The notes under the pieces were generated by a model. It was not told the DNA's origin and did no database searches. It saw only the letters and a list, made by a program, of their open reading frames with translations. From contig CAVWQE010000009.1 in assembly GCA_963757135.1 (NCBI GenBank), forward strand, positions 248,001 to 312,000: a stretch of 64,000 nucleotides of DNA, read 5' to 3'. Within the stretch, counting starts at the first letter, position 1. Every line of letters starts with the position of its first letter. The DNA is from Gp1-AA145 sp963757135 (lineage in GTDB: Bacteria; Acidobacteriota; Terriglobia; Terriglobales; Acidobacteriaceae). Positions 1 to 9,186 of the stretch are shown piece by piece. The position numbers were made by a program, and so were the translations under genes.

Positions 1-391
1 CGAGCCCTACGCGATCCACCAGGGGCCAGTGGCTTACGACCCGTACCGCGACAATTTTCCGGCAGTGCCGCCGACCGACGAGGGCAACGTTATCGATGAG
101 TGGAAGCTGACTATGGGTTCTCACATCGAGAATGGGGATATTGTGGTCCCGCCCGACAGCTATTTCGGCATGGGCGACAATCGTGACGTCAGTCTTGACA
201 GCCGCTACTGGGGCTTTATTGCAAAAGACCACATCATCGGACGGCCGATGTTTATCTATTGGTCTTTTGAAACGCCGGAAGACCAATATCAACAGACGGA
301 AATCAGTCAACGCCTGTCGTTCATGGCACACGTTGTACTGCACTTTTTTGACGAGACCCGTTGGAAGCGAACGCTCAAGGCGGTCCGTTGA
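1..391 (+). CDS. lepB: Signal peptidase I, C-terminal part (partial at window start)
   Basis: This is the last ~130 residues of a type I signal peptidase, the membrane enzyme that cleaves signal peptides from exported proteins. The open frame starts at base 2 with no start codon, so the gene begins outside the window. The diagnostic C-terminal box GDNRDVSLDSRYWG is complete, followed by the usual IIGRPMFIYWS-like strand. The catalytic Ser and Lys lie upstream and cannot be checked. The TGA stop overlaps the likely TTG start of the next gene, so the two are probably co-transcribed. Confidence 0.93.
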   Translation, partial: EPYAIHQGPVAYDPYRDNFPAVPPTDEGNVIDEWKLTMGSHIENGDIVVPPDSYFGMGDNRDVSLDSRYWGFIAKDHIIGRPMFIYWSFETPEDQYQQTEISQRLSFMAHVVLHFFDETRWKRTLKAVR

Positions 392-2931
392 AAAAAGTGT
401 TCTCAAGACGCTCAGCGGCGGTGGTGTGCATTTTGCTGCTGGCCTTGTTTGTGGTGCGTCCACGAGCGGGGCGGTTGCGCGGACGAGTGGCGGAATCCAT
501 CGCGCAGGCGGTAGGTCGCCACGTTGAGATCGGTTCCCTGCATTTGCGGTTCTTCCCGCGCCCAGGTTTTTCCCTCGACAATCTGGTAGTGCGGGATGAC
601 CCCGCCTTCGGCGCGGAGCCTCTTCTACGTGCGCCGGACGTGACTGCCTGGTTGCGGGTAGGCGCTCTCCTGCATGGAAGAATCGAAATTGCCAGTCTGA
701 GCCTCACCGATGCCAGCCTGAACCTGACCAGGAACGATAACGGCAAGTGGAATATTGAAGATCTGATTGAGCGAACTTCGCATACTTCGCTGGCGCCGAC
801 GGGCGCGGCCAAGGTTAACGAAGGACCGAGTTTTCCCTATATCGAGGCAGCGCGCGCACGAATCAATTTCAAAGAAGGTGCTGAAAAGATTCATTTCGCG
901 CTCACTGGCGCGGAATTTGGCGTTTGGCAAGAATCGCGAGACACATGGGGCATGCGCCTGAAGGCAGCGCCGATCCGCACAGATGCAAACCTTACCGACA
1001 CCGGGATCATTAACGTGAGCGGCGTATGGCGAAGAGCAGTGAACGTTCACCAGACGCCGGTGGAATTGTCATTCGAGTGGAAGCAGGCGCAAATCGGGCA
1101 GCTTTCGAAACTGATTTATGGCGTGGATAAGGAGTGGAGAGGAGCTGTGACTTTTTCCGGGACGGCAGCTGGCACGCCGGAAAAGCTGAGGGTTGCAGCC
1201 GATGGGTCGCTGGAAGATTTTCGAGAACGGAACGTTATCGGCCCCGGGAATCTGCGAGTTTCTGCTCACTGCGGAGCCGAGTTCAACCTTCCGGCGCACG
1301 GGGTTTCGAATCTAGACTGCGTAGCTCCGTCGGGTGCAGGATTCGTGGAGCTGAAGGGCGGAGCGGCCGGCCCCCAGTCCGGACATTCACCATTTTCGTC
1401 GTACGATTTCTGGCTGGTCGGAACAAAGGTGCCGGCGGAAGCGCTGCTGAAGGTGGCTCGTCAGACCAATGCGGATTTTCCTGATGACCTTTTAGCCGGC
1501 GGTGAATTGAATGGCAGCCTGGAAATAACTCGCGACAGTGCAGCTGCGGCGATTCGTTTACAGGGGAATGGTTCGTTGCGACAATTGCAATTCAGTTCAG
1601 GCGAAGCCGGCAGCGAGATAACGCTGGGCACGGTGCCGCTTAGTTTGACCTCAGGCGACGGTGCGGACAACGGGAAGCGGAATAGATCTGGGCGAAACCG
1701 GCTAGCGGCGACCACTCCATTGAAAAACCAAGCGCATGCGGTTATCGGTCCCGTGAACCTTGCTATGGGGCGACCGGCTGCTTTGCAGGTGCAGGCCGTT
1801 GTCACGTCCCAAGGCTACGAAGCATCAGCCAAGGGCGAGGCCGCGCTGAAGCAAGTGTTGCAGCTTGCCCAACTGTTGAGAATTCCCGCGCCCGTGGTTG
1901 CGGCTGACGGGGACTCAACAATAGACCTGGCGATTCAAGCCGGGTGGAACGCGGAACGGCCGAGCGTGCGAGGCACTGCCCAACTGCATTTAGTCCGAGC
2001 TCAGGTTCATGGATTGAATGGACCGCTGGAGGTGGCAAATGCGAACCTTACCATCAGCCAGGACGCAGTGCGGGTTGCGAATCTGGATGCAAAAGCCGCA
2101 GGCGCGAGTTGGCATGGTTCATTAAAAATTCCGCGGCCATGCAGTTCGCCAAGCACTTGCGTTTTCGAATTCAATGTGCGGACCTCCGAACTAAATGCGA
2201 CCGCATTGAACGCTCTGGTCAATCCGGCCTTGGCGAAGAAATCCTGGTACAAGATACTTTCGCTCGGGCAGAGTCCGAAACCTTATCTGCTGCAGGCAAA
2301 TGCAAATGGAAAGGTGGCAATCGACAAACTGACACTCGGAAAGACGGTGTGTTCCCGGTTTTCTGCTGACTTGTCGCTTGACAGGGGCCAAATAACGCTG
2401 ACGAATCTGCAAGGCGACGTCCTGGACGGTCATGCAAGTGGCGAGCTGAAGGCTAACTTTTCGAGAAAACCCCCGGAATATCAGGGGAGCGGAACCTTGG
2501 AAGGAGTAGAACTGGCACACATTGCGGAGTTAATGCATGACAAGTGGGTTGAGGGAATGGGCACCGCGAAATACGATTTTTCGGCGACTGGCTGGGGGGT
2601 GCAGGACCTGCTCGATTCTGCCGAACTGAAAGCTAGTTTTGCCATAAGTGACGGTGCGTTTCCGCACATTGTGTTTACCAGCCGTTCGGGATCGCTTCGC
2701 GTTGCGGAATTCTCCGGCGAACTGCGCTTGCACGAGGGCACATTTTTATTCAACGATGCGAACCTTGAGAGTACGGCCGGGGTTTACAGAGTCAGCGGCA
2801 GTGCATCATTGAAGGGATCCCTGGACCTGAAGATATCCAGCGAAAGCGCGGCCGGTTATAACGTGACTGGAACGCTGGTGAAGACGCGAGTTACATCCAT
2901 CCCGACTGCGGAAGCTGAACTGAAACCGTGA
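388..2931 (+). CDS. AsmA-like membrane-anchored protein
   Basis: A large protein of about 847 residues with one hydrophobic N-terminal segment (roughly residues 8-22) and then a long beta-rich, repetitive periplasmic region, the layout of AsmA/TamB-like proteins, which are linked to lipid transport and outer-membrane homeostasis. The first ~100 residues (bilayer anchor, then IEIGSLHLRF-like and LSLTDASLNL strands) are typical of AsmA N-termini. I prefer the TTG at 388, which overlaps the lepB stop and has AAGGCGG just upstream, over the longer start at 361. It overlaps the next gene by four bases. The family call is from overall pattern; the substrate is unknown. Confidence 0.75.
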   Translation: MKKVFSRRSAAVVCILLLALFVVRPRAGRLRGRVAESIAQAVGRHVEIGSLHLRFFPRPGFSLDNLVVRDDPAFGAEPLLRAPDVTAWLRVGALLHGRIEIASLSLTDASLNLTRNDNGKWNIEDLIERTSHTSLAPTGAAKVNEGPSFPYIEAARARINFKEGAEKIHFALTGAEFGVWQESRDTWGMRLKAAPIRTDANLTDTGIINVSGVWRRAVNVHQTPVELSFEWKQAQIGQLSKLIYGVDKEWRGAVTFSGTAAGTPEKLRVAADGSLEDFRERNVIGPGNLRVSAHCGAEFNLPAHGVSNLDCVAPSGAGFVELKGGAAGPQSGHSPFSSYDFWLVGTKVPAEALLKVARQTNADFPDDLLAGGELNGSLEITRDSAAAAIRLQGNGSLRQLQFSSGEAGSEITLGTVPLSLTSGDGADNGKRNRSGRNRLAATTPLKNQAHAVIGPVNLAMGRPAALQVQAVVTSQGYEASAKGEAALKQVLQLAQLLRIPAPVVAADGDSTIDLAIQAGWNAERPSVRGTAQLHLVRAQVHGLNGPLEVANANLTISQDAVRVANLDAKAAGASWHGSLKIPRPCSSPSTCVFEFNVRTSELNATALNALVNPALAKKSWYKILSLGQSPKPYLLQANANGKVAIDKLTLGKTVCSRFSADLSLDRGQITLTNLQGDVLDGHASGELKANFSRKPPEYQGSGTLEGVELAHIAELMHDKWVEGMGTAKYDFSATGWGVQDLLDSAELKASFAISDGAFPHIVFTSRSGSLRVAEFSGELRLHEGTFLFNDANLESTAGVYRVSGSASLKGSLDLKISSESAAGYNVTGTLVKTRVTSIPTAEAELKP

Positions 2932-3530
2932 AGCGTGTCTTTTTCCTTGCAAGCATAAACGCGTCCATTCCGAGCGCAATCCTGATATTTTCGGTGGCGT
3001 TGCTGGCCGCGTCGAACCCCAGCAAAGCCACTCCAGCCTCTTCCATGAAACAGAAACTTGCGCACATCGAAGCGAACGGCCGAATGGCGCATCCAGATCC
3101 AATCCCTACGGTCATCACAGAAGACGAAGCGAATGCATATCTGGCGTCGAATGAAGTGCAATTGCCGGCTGGGGTTCAAGCGGTGAAACTGCATGGCCAA
3201 CCCGGGATCATCAACGGTTCGGCCCAGATTGATTTTGACAAGGTGCGGGAAGGCACGCATTCGTCGAATCCGCTGCTTTCAGTTTTCAGCGGCTTGCACG
3301 AAGTTGAGGTCGCGACGCATGCTTATGGAAAGGCCGGACGGGGCTATGTGCATGTAGATTCCGTCTCGATCGATGGAGTGGAAGTGCCGCAATTCGTGCT
3401 GCAACTGTTCGTCGAAAAATATCTTGCACCGAGATATCCACAAATAGGGTTGGACTCGCAGTTCAAGCTCGCTGACCGGATTGATTCCGCTACCGTGGGT
3501 GAGCACCGAGTGACGATGGTGCAGAAGTAA
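2928..3530 (+). CDS. Exported or membrane-anchored protein of unknown function
   Basis: About 200 residues with a hydrophobic N-terminus (residues 4-27) that could be a signal peptide or anchor, then a soluble region with alternating strands. The GTG start overlaps the stop of the AsmA-like gene (GTGA), so the two are translationally coupled and probably work together at the envelope. I do not recognise a named domain; the region after residue 60 loosely resembles small lipid-binding beta-sheet proteins, but that is only an impression. Confidence 0.7.
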   Translation: MKRVFFLASINASIPSAILIFSVALLAASNPSKATPASSMKQKLAHIEANGRMAHPDPIPTVITEDEANAYLASNEVQLPAGVQAVKLHGQPGIINGSAQIDFDKVREGTHSSNPLLSVFSGLHEVEVATHAYGKAGRGYVHVDSVSIDGVEVPQFVLQLFVEKYLAPRYPQIGLDSQFKLADRIDSATVGEHRVTMVQK

Positions 3531-3579
3531 ATTAGTTCTTAGTAGCTACTTGTTAGTCGCTTGTGGGCAAAGGGGGAGC

Positions 3580-4359
3580 ATGCCGCATATCGATTATCGC
3601 AAGGTTGGACCGAAGCCAGAGGCGGAGAAGGCTTTCCTGGAGTGGATACAGCAGTTGGATTCTGAGTTCGCGAATCCTGATCCGGAGCACCGCAGCGATG
3701 TGGTGCGCGATGCGTTATACGGATTGTATGGCGATGGGCCCGGCGATGGTTCGCCGCCATATCAGGCGATGGTGCATTCGCTTGACCCACGCAATGCAAC
3801 GCTCGAGCCTGAATACTACGGCGACGTGGATGCCGGGAAATACGCTGAACGTAAGCCGCTGATATGGTTCTGGATGATGTATGACCGCTCGCCGGTCGGC
3901 CTGAATCACTGGCTAGGATTCAGGATGCGGGCGATGCTGGCTAAACACGTGTTCAAGCATTGTGGAAAGAACGTGAAGATCTTTCATGGCGTAGAGGTTT
4001 CGTTCGGCTACAACCTGACCATCGAAGATAACTGCACCATCCACAAATATGTGCTGCTGGATGATCGCGGAGAGTTGATCATTCGTGAGGGCAGTTCGAT
4101 TTCGGATTACGCGAATGTGTACACGCACTCTCACGATCTGAATGATGGAATGATCATTACGAATCACAAGACGGAACTGGGACCGAAAGCGCGAGTGACG
4201 TATCACGCGACCGTCCTGAGCGGCGTGCGCGTGGCTGAGCACGGGATGGTGGGGTCAATGGGAGTGGCGTCGAAAGACGTGCCGCCATTTAACGTGGTGG
4301 CCGGCATTCCGGCCAAGACAATCAAGGTGAAGACGATTGCTCCGGAGCAGAGCAAGTAG
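3580..4359 (+). CDS. Hexapeptide-repeat (left-handed beta-helix) acyltransferase
   Basis: A protein of about 259 residues whose C-terminal half has the imperfect hexapeptide turns of a left-handed beta-helix and ends with VVAGIPAKTIK, the usual closing motif of maltose/galactoside O-acetyltransferase relatives (WcaF, VatD type). Such enzymes move an acetyl group from acetyl-CoA to a sugar or other small acceptor. A His in the THSHD stretch is a candidate catalytic base. The ATG at 3580 follows a clear AGGGGGA ribosome site, so the upstream in-frame TTG at 3550 is unlikely. The N-terminal ~110 residues are family-specific and the acceptor is unknown. Confidence 0.85.
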   Translation: MPHIDYRKVGPKPEAEKAFLEWIQQLDSEFANPDPEHRSDVVRDALYGLYGDGPGDGSPPYQAMVHSLDPRNATLEPEYYGDVDAGKYAERKPLIWFWMMYDRSPVGLNHWLGFRMRAMLAKHVFKHCGKNVKIFHGVEVSFGYNLTIEDNCTIHKYVLLDDRGELIIREGSSISDYANVYTHSHDLNDGMIITNHKTELGPKARVTYHATVLSGVRVAEHGMVGSMGVASKDVPPFNVVAGIPAKTIKVKTIAPEQSK

Positions 4360-4364
4360 ATTCT

Positions 4365-4416
4365 TGCGGAGCATTGCTCCGCATGGACGGGCAGGAATGC
4401 CCGCCCCCACACGAGC
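4365..4416. repeat. Bipartite dispersed palindromic element, copy A
   Basis: Two adjacent hairpins between genes. The first is TGCGGAGCA and TGCTCCGCA (4365-4383). The second has arms GGACGGGCA and TGCCCGCCC around GGAA (4385-4406, one mismatch), followed by the conserved tail CCCACACGAG. The same two-part design recurs at 8907-8954 and, reversed, inside dusB at 51570-51609. The second hairpin alone recurs at 11903, 28546 and 54486. Confidence 0.85.
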
Positions 4417-4468
4417 TAGCGTCGCCCGTCCGACACGGGCTGCATGGTAGTATCGAATCCAAGTTGGA

Positions 4469-5146
4469 ATGAACCTCGAACACGTTGTCATCGTCTTCCA
4501 GATCATTGCATTCCTGTTCGCGATCAGCGTGCACGAGTCGGCGCACGCCTGGATGGCGAATTTGCGCGGCGACCCAACGGCGCGAATGTTGGGGCGAATC
4601 ACGCTCAATCCGATCAAGCACATTGATCCGGTAGGAACGGTTTTACTGCCGCTGATTGCGGCCCTCACACATCTCCCCATGCTGGGCTGGGCGAAGCCGA
4701 CGCCGGTGAATCCACGGAATTTTGCGAATCCGGTGCTGGATGACATTCTGACGTCGGTGGTGGGGCCGATCAGCAATTTCATTGTGGCGACAGGCGCAAC
4801 GATTGTTCTGCTGGGCCTGAAGCTGAGTCCATCCGGCCGCGATGTGGTTGAAGGATTGCTCGGGCAGCATCGCATTCATAACGATTCGCTGATGGTCCCG
4901 TTGTGCGTGCTTTTCTACATGCTTTTGGAGATCAACGTTCTGCTCGCGGTCTTTAACCTGATTCCGATTCCGCCGCTGGATGGCAGCCATGTGCTGCGCC
5001 ATTTTCTGCCGGAGTCGATTCTGCGGGTGTACGACATGCTCGGCCTGATCGCGCTCATGGCGCTGGTTTATTTCGGGGGAAGGTTCCTGAGCCTTCTGCT
5101 CGCGCCGGTGATGGGTCTTTTCGACTGGGTGCTGATCAAAATATGA
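4469..5146 (+). CDS. Site-2 protease family (M50) membrane metalloprotease
   Basis: About 225 residues with several hydrophobic segments. The zinc motif HESAH (residues 22-26) lies in the first membrane helix, and a second conserved motif NLIPIPPLDGSH lies near residue 165, as in compact M50B proteases of the YwhC type. These cut substrates within the membrane; the target here is unknown. There is no PDZ domain, unlike the RseP homologue at 29.9 kb. The stop overlaps the trpS start (ATGA), so the two genes are coupled, an arrangement I recall from other genomes. Confidence 0.88.
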   Translation: MNLEHVVIVFQIIAFLFAISVHESAHAWMANLRGDPTARMLGRITLNPIKHIDPVGTVLLPLIAALTHLPMLGWAKPTPVNPRNFANPVLDDILTSVVGPISNFIVATGATIVLLGLKLSPSGRDVVEGLLGQHRIHNDSLMVPLCVLFYMLLEINVLLAVFNLIPIPPLDGSHVLRHFLPESILRVYDMLGLIALMALVYFGGRFLSLLLAPVMGLFDWVLIKI

Positions 5147-6183
5147 CCGCGATGCAAAATCAACGCAAGCGGGTGTTGAGCGGGATGCGCTCGACCGGCA
5201 AGCTGCACCTGGGTAACTACGTCGGAGCGCTCGAGAACTGGGTTGCAATGCAGGATGAGTACGACTGCTATTTTTTTATCGCCGACTGGCACGCACTCAC
5301 CACTGATTATGCGGACACGTCGCAGGTGAAGCAGAACTCGCTCGAAGTCTGCCTGGATTGGCTGGCGGCGGGCCTCGATCCCGAGCGGTCGGTTATCTTC
5401 ATACAATCGCATGTGCCGCAGCATGCGGAACTACACTTGCTGCTCTCGATGATCACGCCGCTGGGCTGGCTGGAGCGGGTGCCGACGTACAAAGAGCAGC
5501 GTGAAAATATTGCGGAGAAGGATCTAGGAACATACGGATTCCTGGGCTATCCGGTGCTGCAATCGGCGGACATTTTAATTTATAAGGGCGATTTGGTCCC
5601 GGTTGGAGAAGATCAGGTAGCGCACGTGGAATTGACGCGTGAGATCGCGCGAAGGTTCAACCAGTTCTACTCGACTGGGAGAGGCGTAGTTTTTCCTGAG
5701 CCGCAGGCATTAAAAACTAAGGCCGCCAAGCTTCCCGGGACCGACGGCCGCAAGATGTCGAAGTCATACGGGAACACGATTCTGCTCACGGATCCGGAGC
5801 CGGTGGTCCGGCAAAAGCTGAAGACGATGGTGACAGATCCAGCGCGGGTGCGGCGCACAGATCCGGGGAATCCGGATGTATGCCCGGTCGGTGACCTGCA
5901 TAAGATTTTCAGCGACGCCGAAGTCAATGCGAAGGTCAATGTCGGGTGCCGCTCGGCGGGTATCGGGTGTATCGAGTGCAAAAGCTGGGCGGCGGATTCG
6001 CTGGTGAAAATCCTGAACCCGATGCAGGGACGACGGAAAAAATATGAGCAGAATCCGCGGCTGGCCTGGGATATCCTTGAAGCTGGTTCAGAGCGGGCGC
6101 GGAAAGTGGCGTCCGGAACCATGAACGAAGTGCGCGAGGCGATGAAGATGTCGCTGGATTTTGAAGGGCTGGGAGCGAGATAG
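5143..6183 (+). CDS. trpS: Tryptophanyl-tRNA synthetase
   Basis: Class Ic aminoacyl-tRNA synthetase that charges tRNA-Trp. The HIGH-like motif appears as KLHLGN (near residue 25) and KMSKS is intact at residues 204-208; length (346) is normal. The C-terminal part has four cysteines spaced C-x21-C-x6-C-x2-C (C247, C269, C276, C279), very close to the C-x22-C-x6-C-x2-C pattern that binds a 4Fe-4S cluster in Thermotoga maritima TrpRS. A cluster here is inferred. The start overlaps the previous stop, and scpA follows two bases after the stop. Confidence 0.97.
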   Translation: MTAMQNQRKRVLSGMRSTGKLHLGNYVGALENWVAMQDEYDCYFFIADWHALTTDYADTSQVKQNSLEVCLDWLAAGLDPERSVIFIQSHVPQHAELHLLLSMITPLGWLERVPTYKEQRENIAEKDLGTYGFLGYPVLQSADILIYKGDLVPVGEDQVAHVELTREIARRFNQFYSTGRGVVFPEPQALKTKAAKLPGTDGRKMSKSYGNTILLTDPEPVVRQKLKTMVTDPARVRRTDPGNPDVCPVGDLHKIFSDAEVNAKVNVGCRSAGIGCIECKSWAADSLVKILNPMQGRRKKYEQNPRLAWDILEAGSERARKVASGTMNEVREAMKMSLDFEGLGAR

Positions 6184-6185
6184 AA

Positions 6186-7115
6186 ATGGCGCAGGATGCG
6201 CGAGTTCGGATGGACGAGACTCACAATCCCCGCCCGGTCTCGCACAAAACGCGGGACAAGGATGGCGCACCGGTTTCGTCTGGGGGGCCTTCCGCAGGAG
6301 CGCTCGAAAACACGCCTAAAGGTGCTGCAACAAGAAAAGAGAGCGACTTCCCTTTTGCGGTCAGCGTGACGGACGTATATGAAGGGCCGCTCGACCTGCT
6401 GCTGGATCTGATTCGCAAACAGGACATCGACATCTACGATATCCCGATCGCCAAAATCACGGCGCAATATCTGACGTATGTGGAACGATTGCGCGAGCTG
6501 GATGTGAACGTCGCGGCTGATTTTATCTACATGGCTGCGGTACTGATTCACATCAAATCGAAAATGCTGCTGCCGCGCGATCCGGCGGCGAGTTCCGAAG
6601 AGCAGGACGATCCGCGAGCGGAGCTGGTGAGCCGGCTGATTGAGCACGAGAAGTTCAAGTCAGCGGCGCAGATGCTGATGCAGAAGCAACAGATCGAAGA
6701 CGCGGTGCGGTCGAATCCGGCGATTCGCGAGTTCATGGAAGACGAGGGCGCAGAGCCGGAGATCGCAGCCGATGTGATCGACCTGGTGAAGACGTTTCAG
6801 CAGATGCTGGAGCGGGTGCGCTCGCGACCCATCATTGAGGTGGACGAAGACACGGTGTCTGTGAGCCAGATGATTGGATATCTGCGGCGGCGGCTGTCCC
6901 TCGAAGACCGTCCGATTCGACTGAAGCAGATGCTTGCGACGGTGCAGTCACGGCAGGCGCTGGTGTGCTTGTTTCTGGCTCTGCTGGAACTGGTGCGACT
7001 GCAGGCGATTCAGTTGCGTCAGGACAAATTGTTTGGCGAGATTCTGGTACGCAAGCACGAACAGTTTGACGAAGTGATGAAGCAAGAGGCGGCGGTGAGG
7101 GATGACTGGCGGTAG
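6186..7115 (+). CDS. scpA: Segregation and condensation protein A
   Basis: Kleisin subunit of the SMC-ScpAB condensin that compacts and segregates chromosomes. The N-terminal kleisin signature YEGPLDLLLDLI and the following helical region (VAADFIYMAAVLIHIKSKML) are clear, and the winged-helix C-terminus is present. About 60 extra residues of low complexity precede the conserved domain. It directly follows trpS, and its partner scpB is the next gene, 160 bases on. Confidence 0.95.
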   Translation: MAQDARVRMDETHNPRPVSHKTRDKDGAPVSSGGPSAGALENTPKGAATRKESDFPFAVSVTDVYEGPLDLLLDLIRKQDIDIYDIPIAKITAQYLTYVERLRELDVNVAADFIYMAAVLIHIKSKMLLPRDPAASSEEQDDPRAELVSRLIEHEKFKSAAQMLMQKQQIEDAVRSNPAIREFMEDEGAEPEIAADVIDLVKTFQQMLERVRSRPIIEVDEDTVSVSQMIGYLRRRLSLEDRPIRLKQMLATVQSRQALVCLFLALLELVRLQAIQLRQDKLFGEILVRKHEQFDEVMKQEAAVRDDWR

Positions 7116-7117
7116 GC

Positions 7118-7274
7118 AGTGGCTAGATGTCAGTTGTCAGTGGCTAGTTGTGAGTTCTAAGATTCAACCTTGGTGGAACACCCACAGCCTGTGCAGTTGA
7201 ACTGACAACTTATCACTGACAACTAAAAACTGACGAACTGACAACCAGCCACTGACGACCGACAACTTTCTTTT
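7118..7274. repeat. Degenerate TGACAACT-type repeat region between scpA and scpB
   Basis: The gap is filled with repeats of short words: CAGTTGTCAGTGGCTAG on one side and several reversed copies (ACTGACAAC, TGACAACTTATCACTGACAAC, GACGACCGACAAC) on the other. The two halves are partly complementary and could form a long hairpin on the scpAB transcript. No coding potential seen. Confidence 0.75.
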
Positions 7275-7916
7275 ATGAGTCTTAAAGCGAAAATCGAAGC
7301 AATCATCTACGCGGCGGAGACGCCGATTACGCTGGACCAGATCGTTCAACTAGTGAAGGACTCCAGCGACGGCGGCGATGCTAACGAGCTGCGCGCGCAG
7401 GTGCGCACGGCCATCGACCAACTGACGGCGGAGTATGCGGCGGAAGGTCGCGGGATCGAGATTCGGCAGATTGCAGGCGGATACCGCATGTCCACGAAGC
7501 CCGAGCAGCACGACGTGGTGCGCGCGTTCGCCAAGAGCCTGAAGCCGCCGATCCGGCTGTCGCTGCCAGCGCTCGAAACGCTGGCGGTCATCGCCTACAA
7601 ACAGCCGGTTACGGTGCCGGAGATCAGCGAGATTCGCGGCGTCGATTCGAGCGGTGTGATTGCGACCTTGCTCGACCGCAAGCTGATCACGACGTGCGGA
7701 CGCAAGGACGTAATCGGCCGACCGATTCTGTACAAGACGACGAAGGAATTTCTGCTGCGTTTCGGATTGAAAGATGTTAACGAACTTCCGAGCATGGAAG
7801 AGTTCGAAAAGCTGGTGGCGGAATCGTTCCAGAGCGATTTGCTGCCGACAGAAGAGGCGCAGGCGCCAGATTGGCAACCGGAAGCTGCTGCGGTTGAGGC
7901 GGAGAAGAGCGCGTAA
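7275..7916 (+). CDS. scpB: Segregation and condensation protein B
   Basis: Partner of ScpA in the SMC complex, made of two winged-helix domains. The strand-turn ESLAVIAYKQPVT-like core (here ALETLAVIAYKQPVTVPEI) and the conserved IRGVDSSGVI and GRPILYKTT motifs are present. The 213-residue length fits, with a short acidic, variable C-terminal tail. The ATG at 7275 lacks a strong ribosome site, so translation may depend on coupling or on the preceding repeat structure. Confidence 0.95.
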   Translation: MSLKAKIEAIIYAAETPITLDQIVQLVKDSSDGGDANELRAQVRTAIDQLTAEYAAEGRGIEIRQIAGGYRMSTKPEQHDVVRAFAKSLKPPIRLSLPALETLAVIAYKQPVTVPEISEIRGVDSSGVIATLLDRKLITTCGRKDVIGRPILYKTTKEFLLRFGLKDVNELPSMEEFEKLVAESFQSDLLPTEEAQAPDWQPEAAAVEAEKSA

Positions 7917-7958
7917 ATGCGGCTTTTAACTATCCGTCAAATTCCTTAGAATTCCGTA

Positions 7959-8369
7959 ATGCATGCTGCAGTCCGCTCGAAGTTCGAAACGATGCCTTTG
8001 ACAAAGCTCCGGAAATTGCATTCGGAGCTTTCTCAGCTCATTCAACACCTCGAAAAACATCCCCTACGTGAGATCGATGTGGCGCACGAATACCGTGGCC
8101 TTCCCGGCCGGAGCTGCCAGGTCCTGGACGTTAAACAAATTAGCGGAAGAAAGTGGCAACAATTAGAGAAAGTCTATTGCTCTGAGCAACGCTGCGATCA
8201 CTGCCCGCACGGGCCATACTGGTTCGAGTATCGAGCCAGCACTGATCGAAAACATTTGGCCATAACCTTCAAACGGGCGCCCGCGTTCGACTACGACCTA
8301 CTGCAGGAATTAAAGAGCAGCGCACGTCCCGGCAAACCGTACATCATTCAACGTACTGAGGGAGACTAG
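7959..8369 (+). CDS. Small hypothetical protein with a cysteine cluster
   Basis: About 136 residues (or 125 if the ATG at 7992 is used; neither start has a clear ribosome site). The middle carries CSEQRCDHCPHGPYWFEYR, a Cys cluster followed by a GPYW strand, similar in form to the CxHGPYYY region of DUF6788-like proteins that may bind zinc. Function unknown; such proteins sometimes occur on mobile DNA, but nothing nearby here suggests that. Confidence 0.6.
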   Translation: MHAAVRSKFETMPLTKLRKLHSELSQLIQHLEKHPLREIDVAHEYRGLPGRSCQVLDVKQISGRKWQQLEKVYCSEQRCDHCPHGPYWFEYRASTDRKHLAITFKRAPAFDYDLLQELKSSARPGKPYIIQRTEGD

Positions 8370-8411
8370 TGGATGGGCCTCAACGGGTAATTTGTGAATG
8401 AGGGTGCCTTA

Positions 8412-8795
8412 ATGACAATAGTTGCGTCTGTTCTGGTTCTAATCCTCGCCGCAGCAGCTTCGCTGGGCCTGCTCTGGCTTGTGATCAGAGTGGCGCGCCA
8501 CGCATGGAACGGGACGGCAAAGGAGACCTACGCCGCAGAATGTGCTCTTCAACAAATCCAAAAAGCGCTCACGGATCTCCGTAAGAATTACCCCGGCGTG
8601 GCTGACAACTTTTCTAACGGTCTAGCCTCTGGGGTCTTTGAAGCACTCGGCTTGAATAAAGCTCTCAACCTTGCAATTCAGAAACTTGACTCCGGAGATT
8701 TGCAGGGAGCGAGGGAAGAAATATCGCGCGTTCAAGAATGGCACGAGGGCGTCGAAGACATGATTCGGACGGAGCGAAACCGGATGACAGTCTAA
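8412..8795 (+). CDS. Small membrane-anchored protein of unknown function
   Basis: About 127 residues. The first ~25 are a strong membrane helix (IVASVLVLILAAAASLGLLW); the rest is a soluble helical region. The ATG at 8412 is preceded by GAGG eight bases upstream, better than the in-frame GTG at 8394. No known domain recognised. Confidence 0.6.
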   Translation: MTIVASVLVLILAAAASLGLLWLVIRVARHAWNGTAKETYAAECALQQIQKALTDLRKNYPGVADNFSNGLASGVFEALGLNKALNLAIQKLDSGDLQGAREEISRVQEWHEGVEDMIRTERNRMTV

Positions 8796-9186
8796 TGTTG
8801 CCGGTGTCGTAGACATCCGTCGGACTGCGGTTAGCGGTTCGAAAATCCCCACCACAGAGAACACAGAGTCACACGGAGAACAATCCACAGCGGAACTGCA
8901 AATCTGCGAAGCTTCGCTCCGCACGGACGGCCAGGAATGCCCGTCCCCACACGACCAACAATACCCCTCCCCACGAGCAAGCGGACCATCCCTACATGTT
9001 CAGTCGTTGCCCCTCTGATAAGCGATTTCAAGCATGTCCTCTGGACGCCTTCAAACAAACAATTGTCGCTGCTCCCGGAATTGCCTCACCATCCCCGAAT
9101 CATCACCCAGATCAACCGCTCTCCAGACACAACCTGAATACAATTTTCAACATCAGTAGTGTCGGATCAGTTTCTGATAACATGTG
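8796..9186. repeat. Gene-free stretch holding palindromic element copy B
   Basis: No plausible gene. At 8907-8954 it carries the bipartite palindromic element: a hairpin around TGCGAAGCTTCGCTCCGCA, then GGACGG..CCGTCC (8925-8946) and the CCCACACGAC tail. Upstream (8850-8880) is an ACCACAGAGAACACAGAG motif that also appears near 14405, another dispersed intergenic repeat. Confidence 0.7.
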
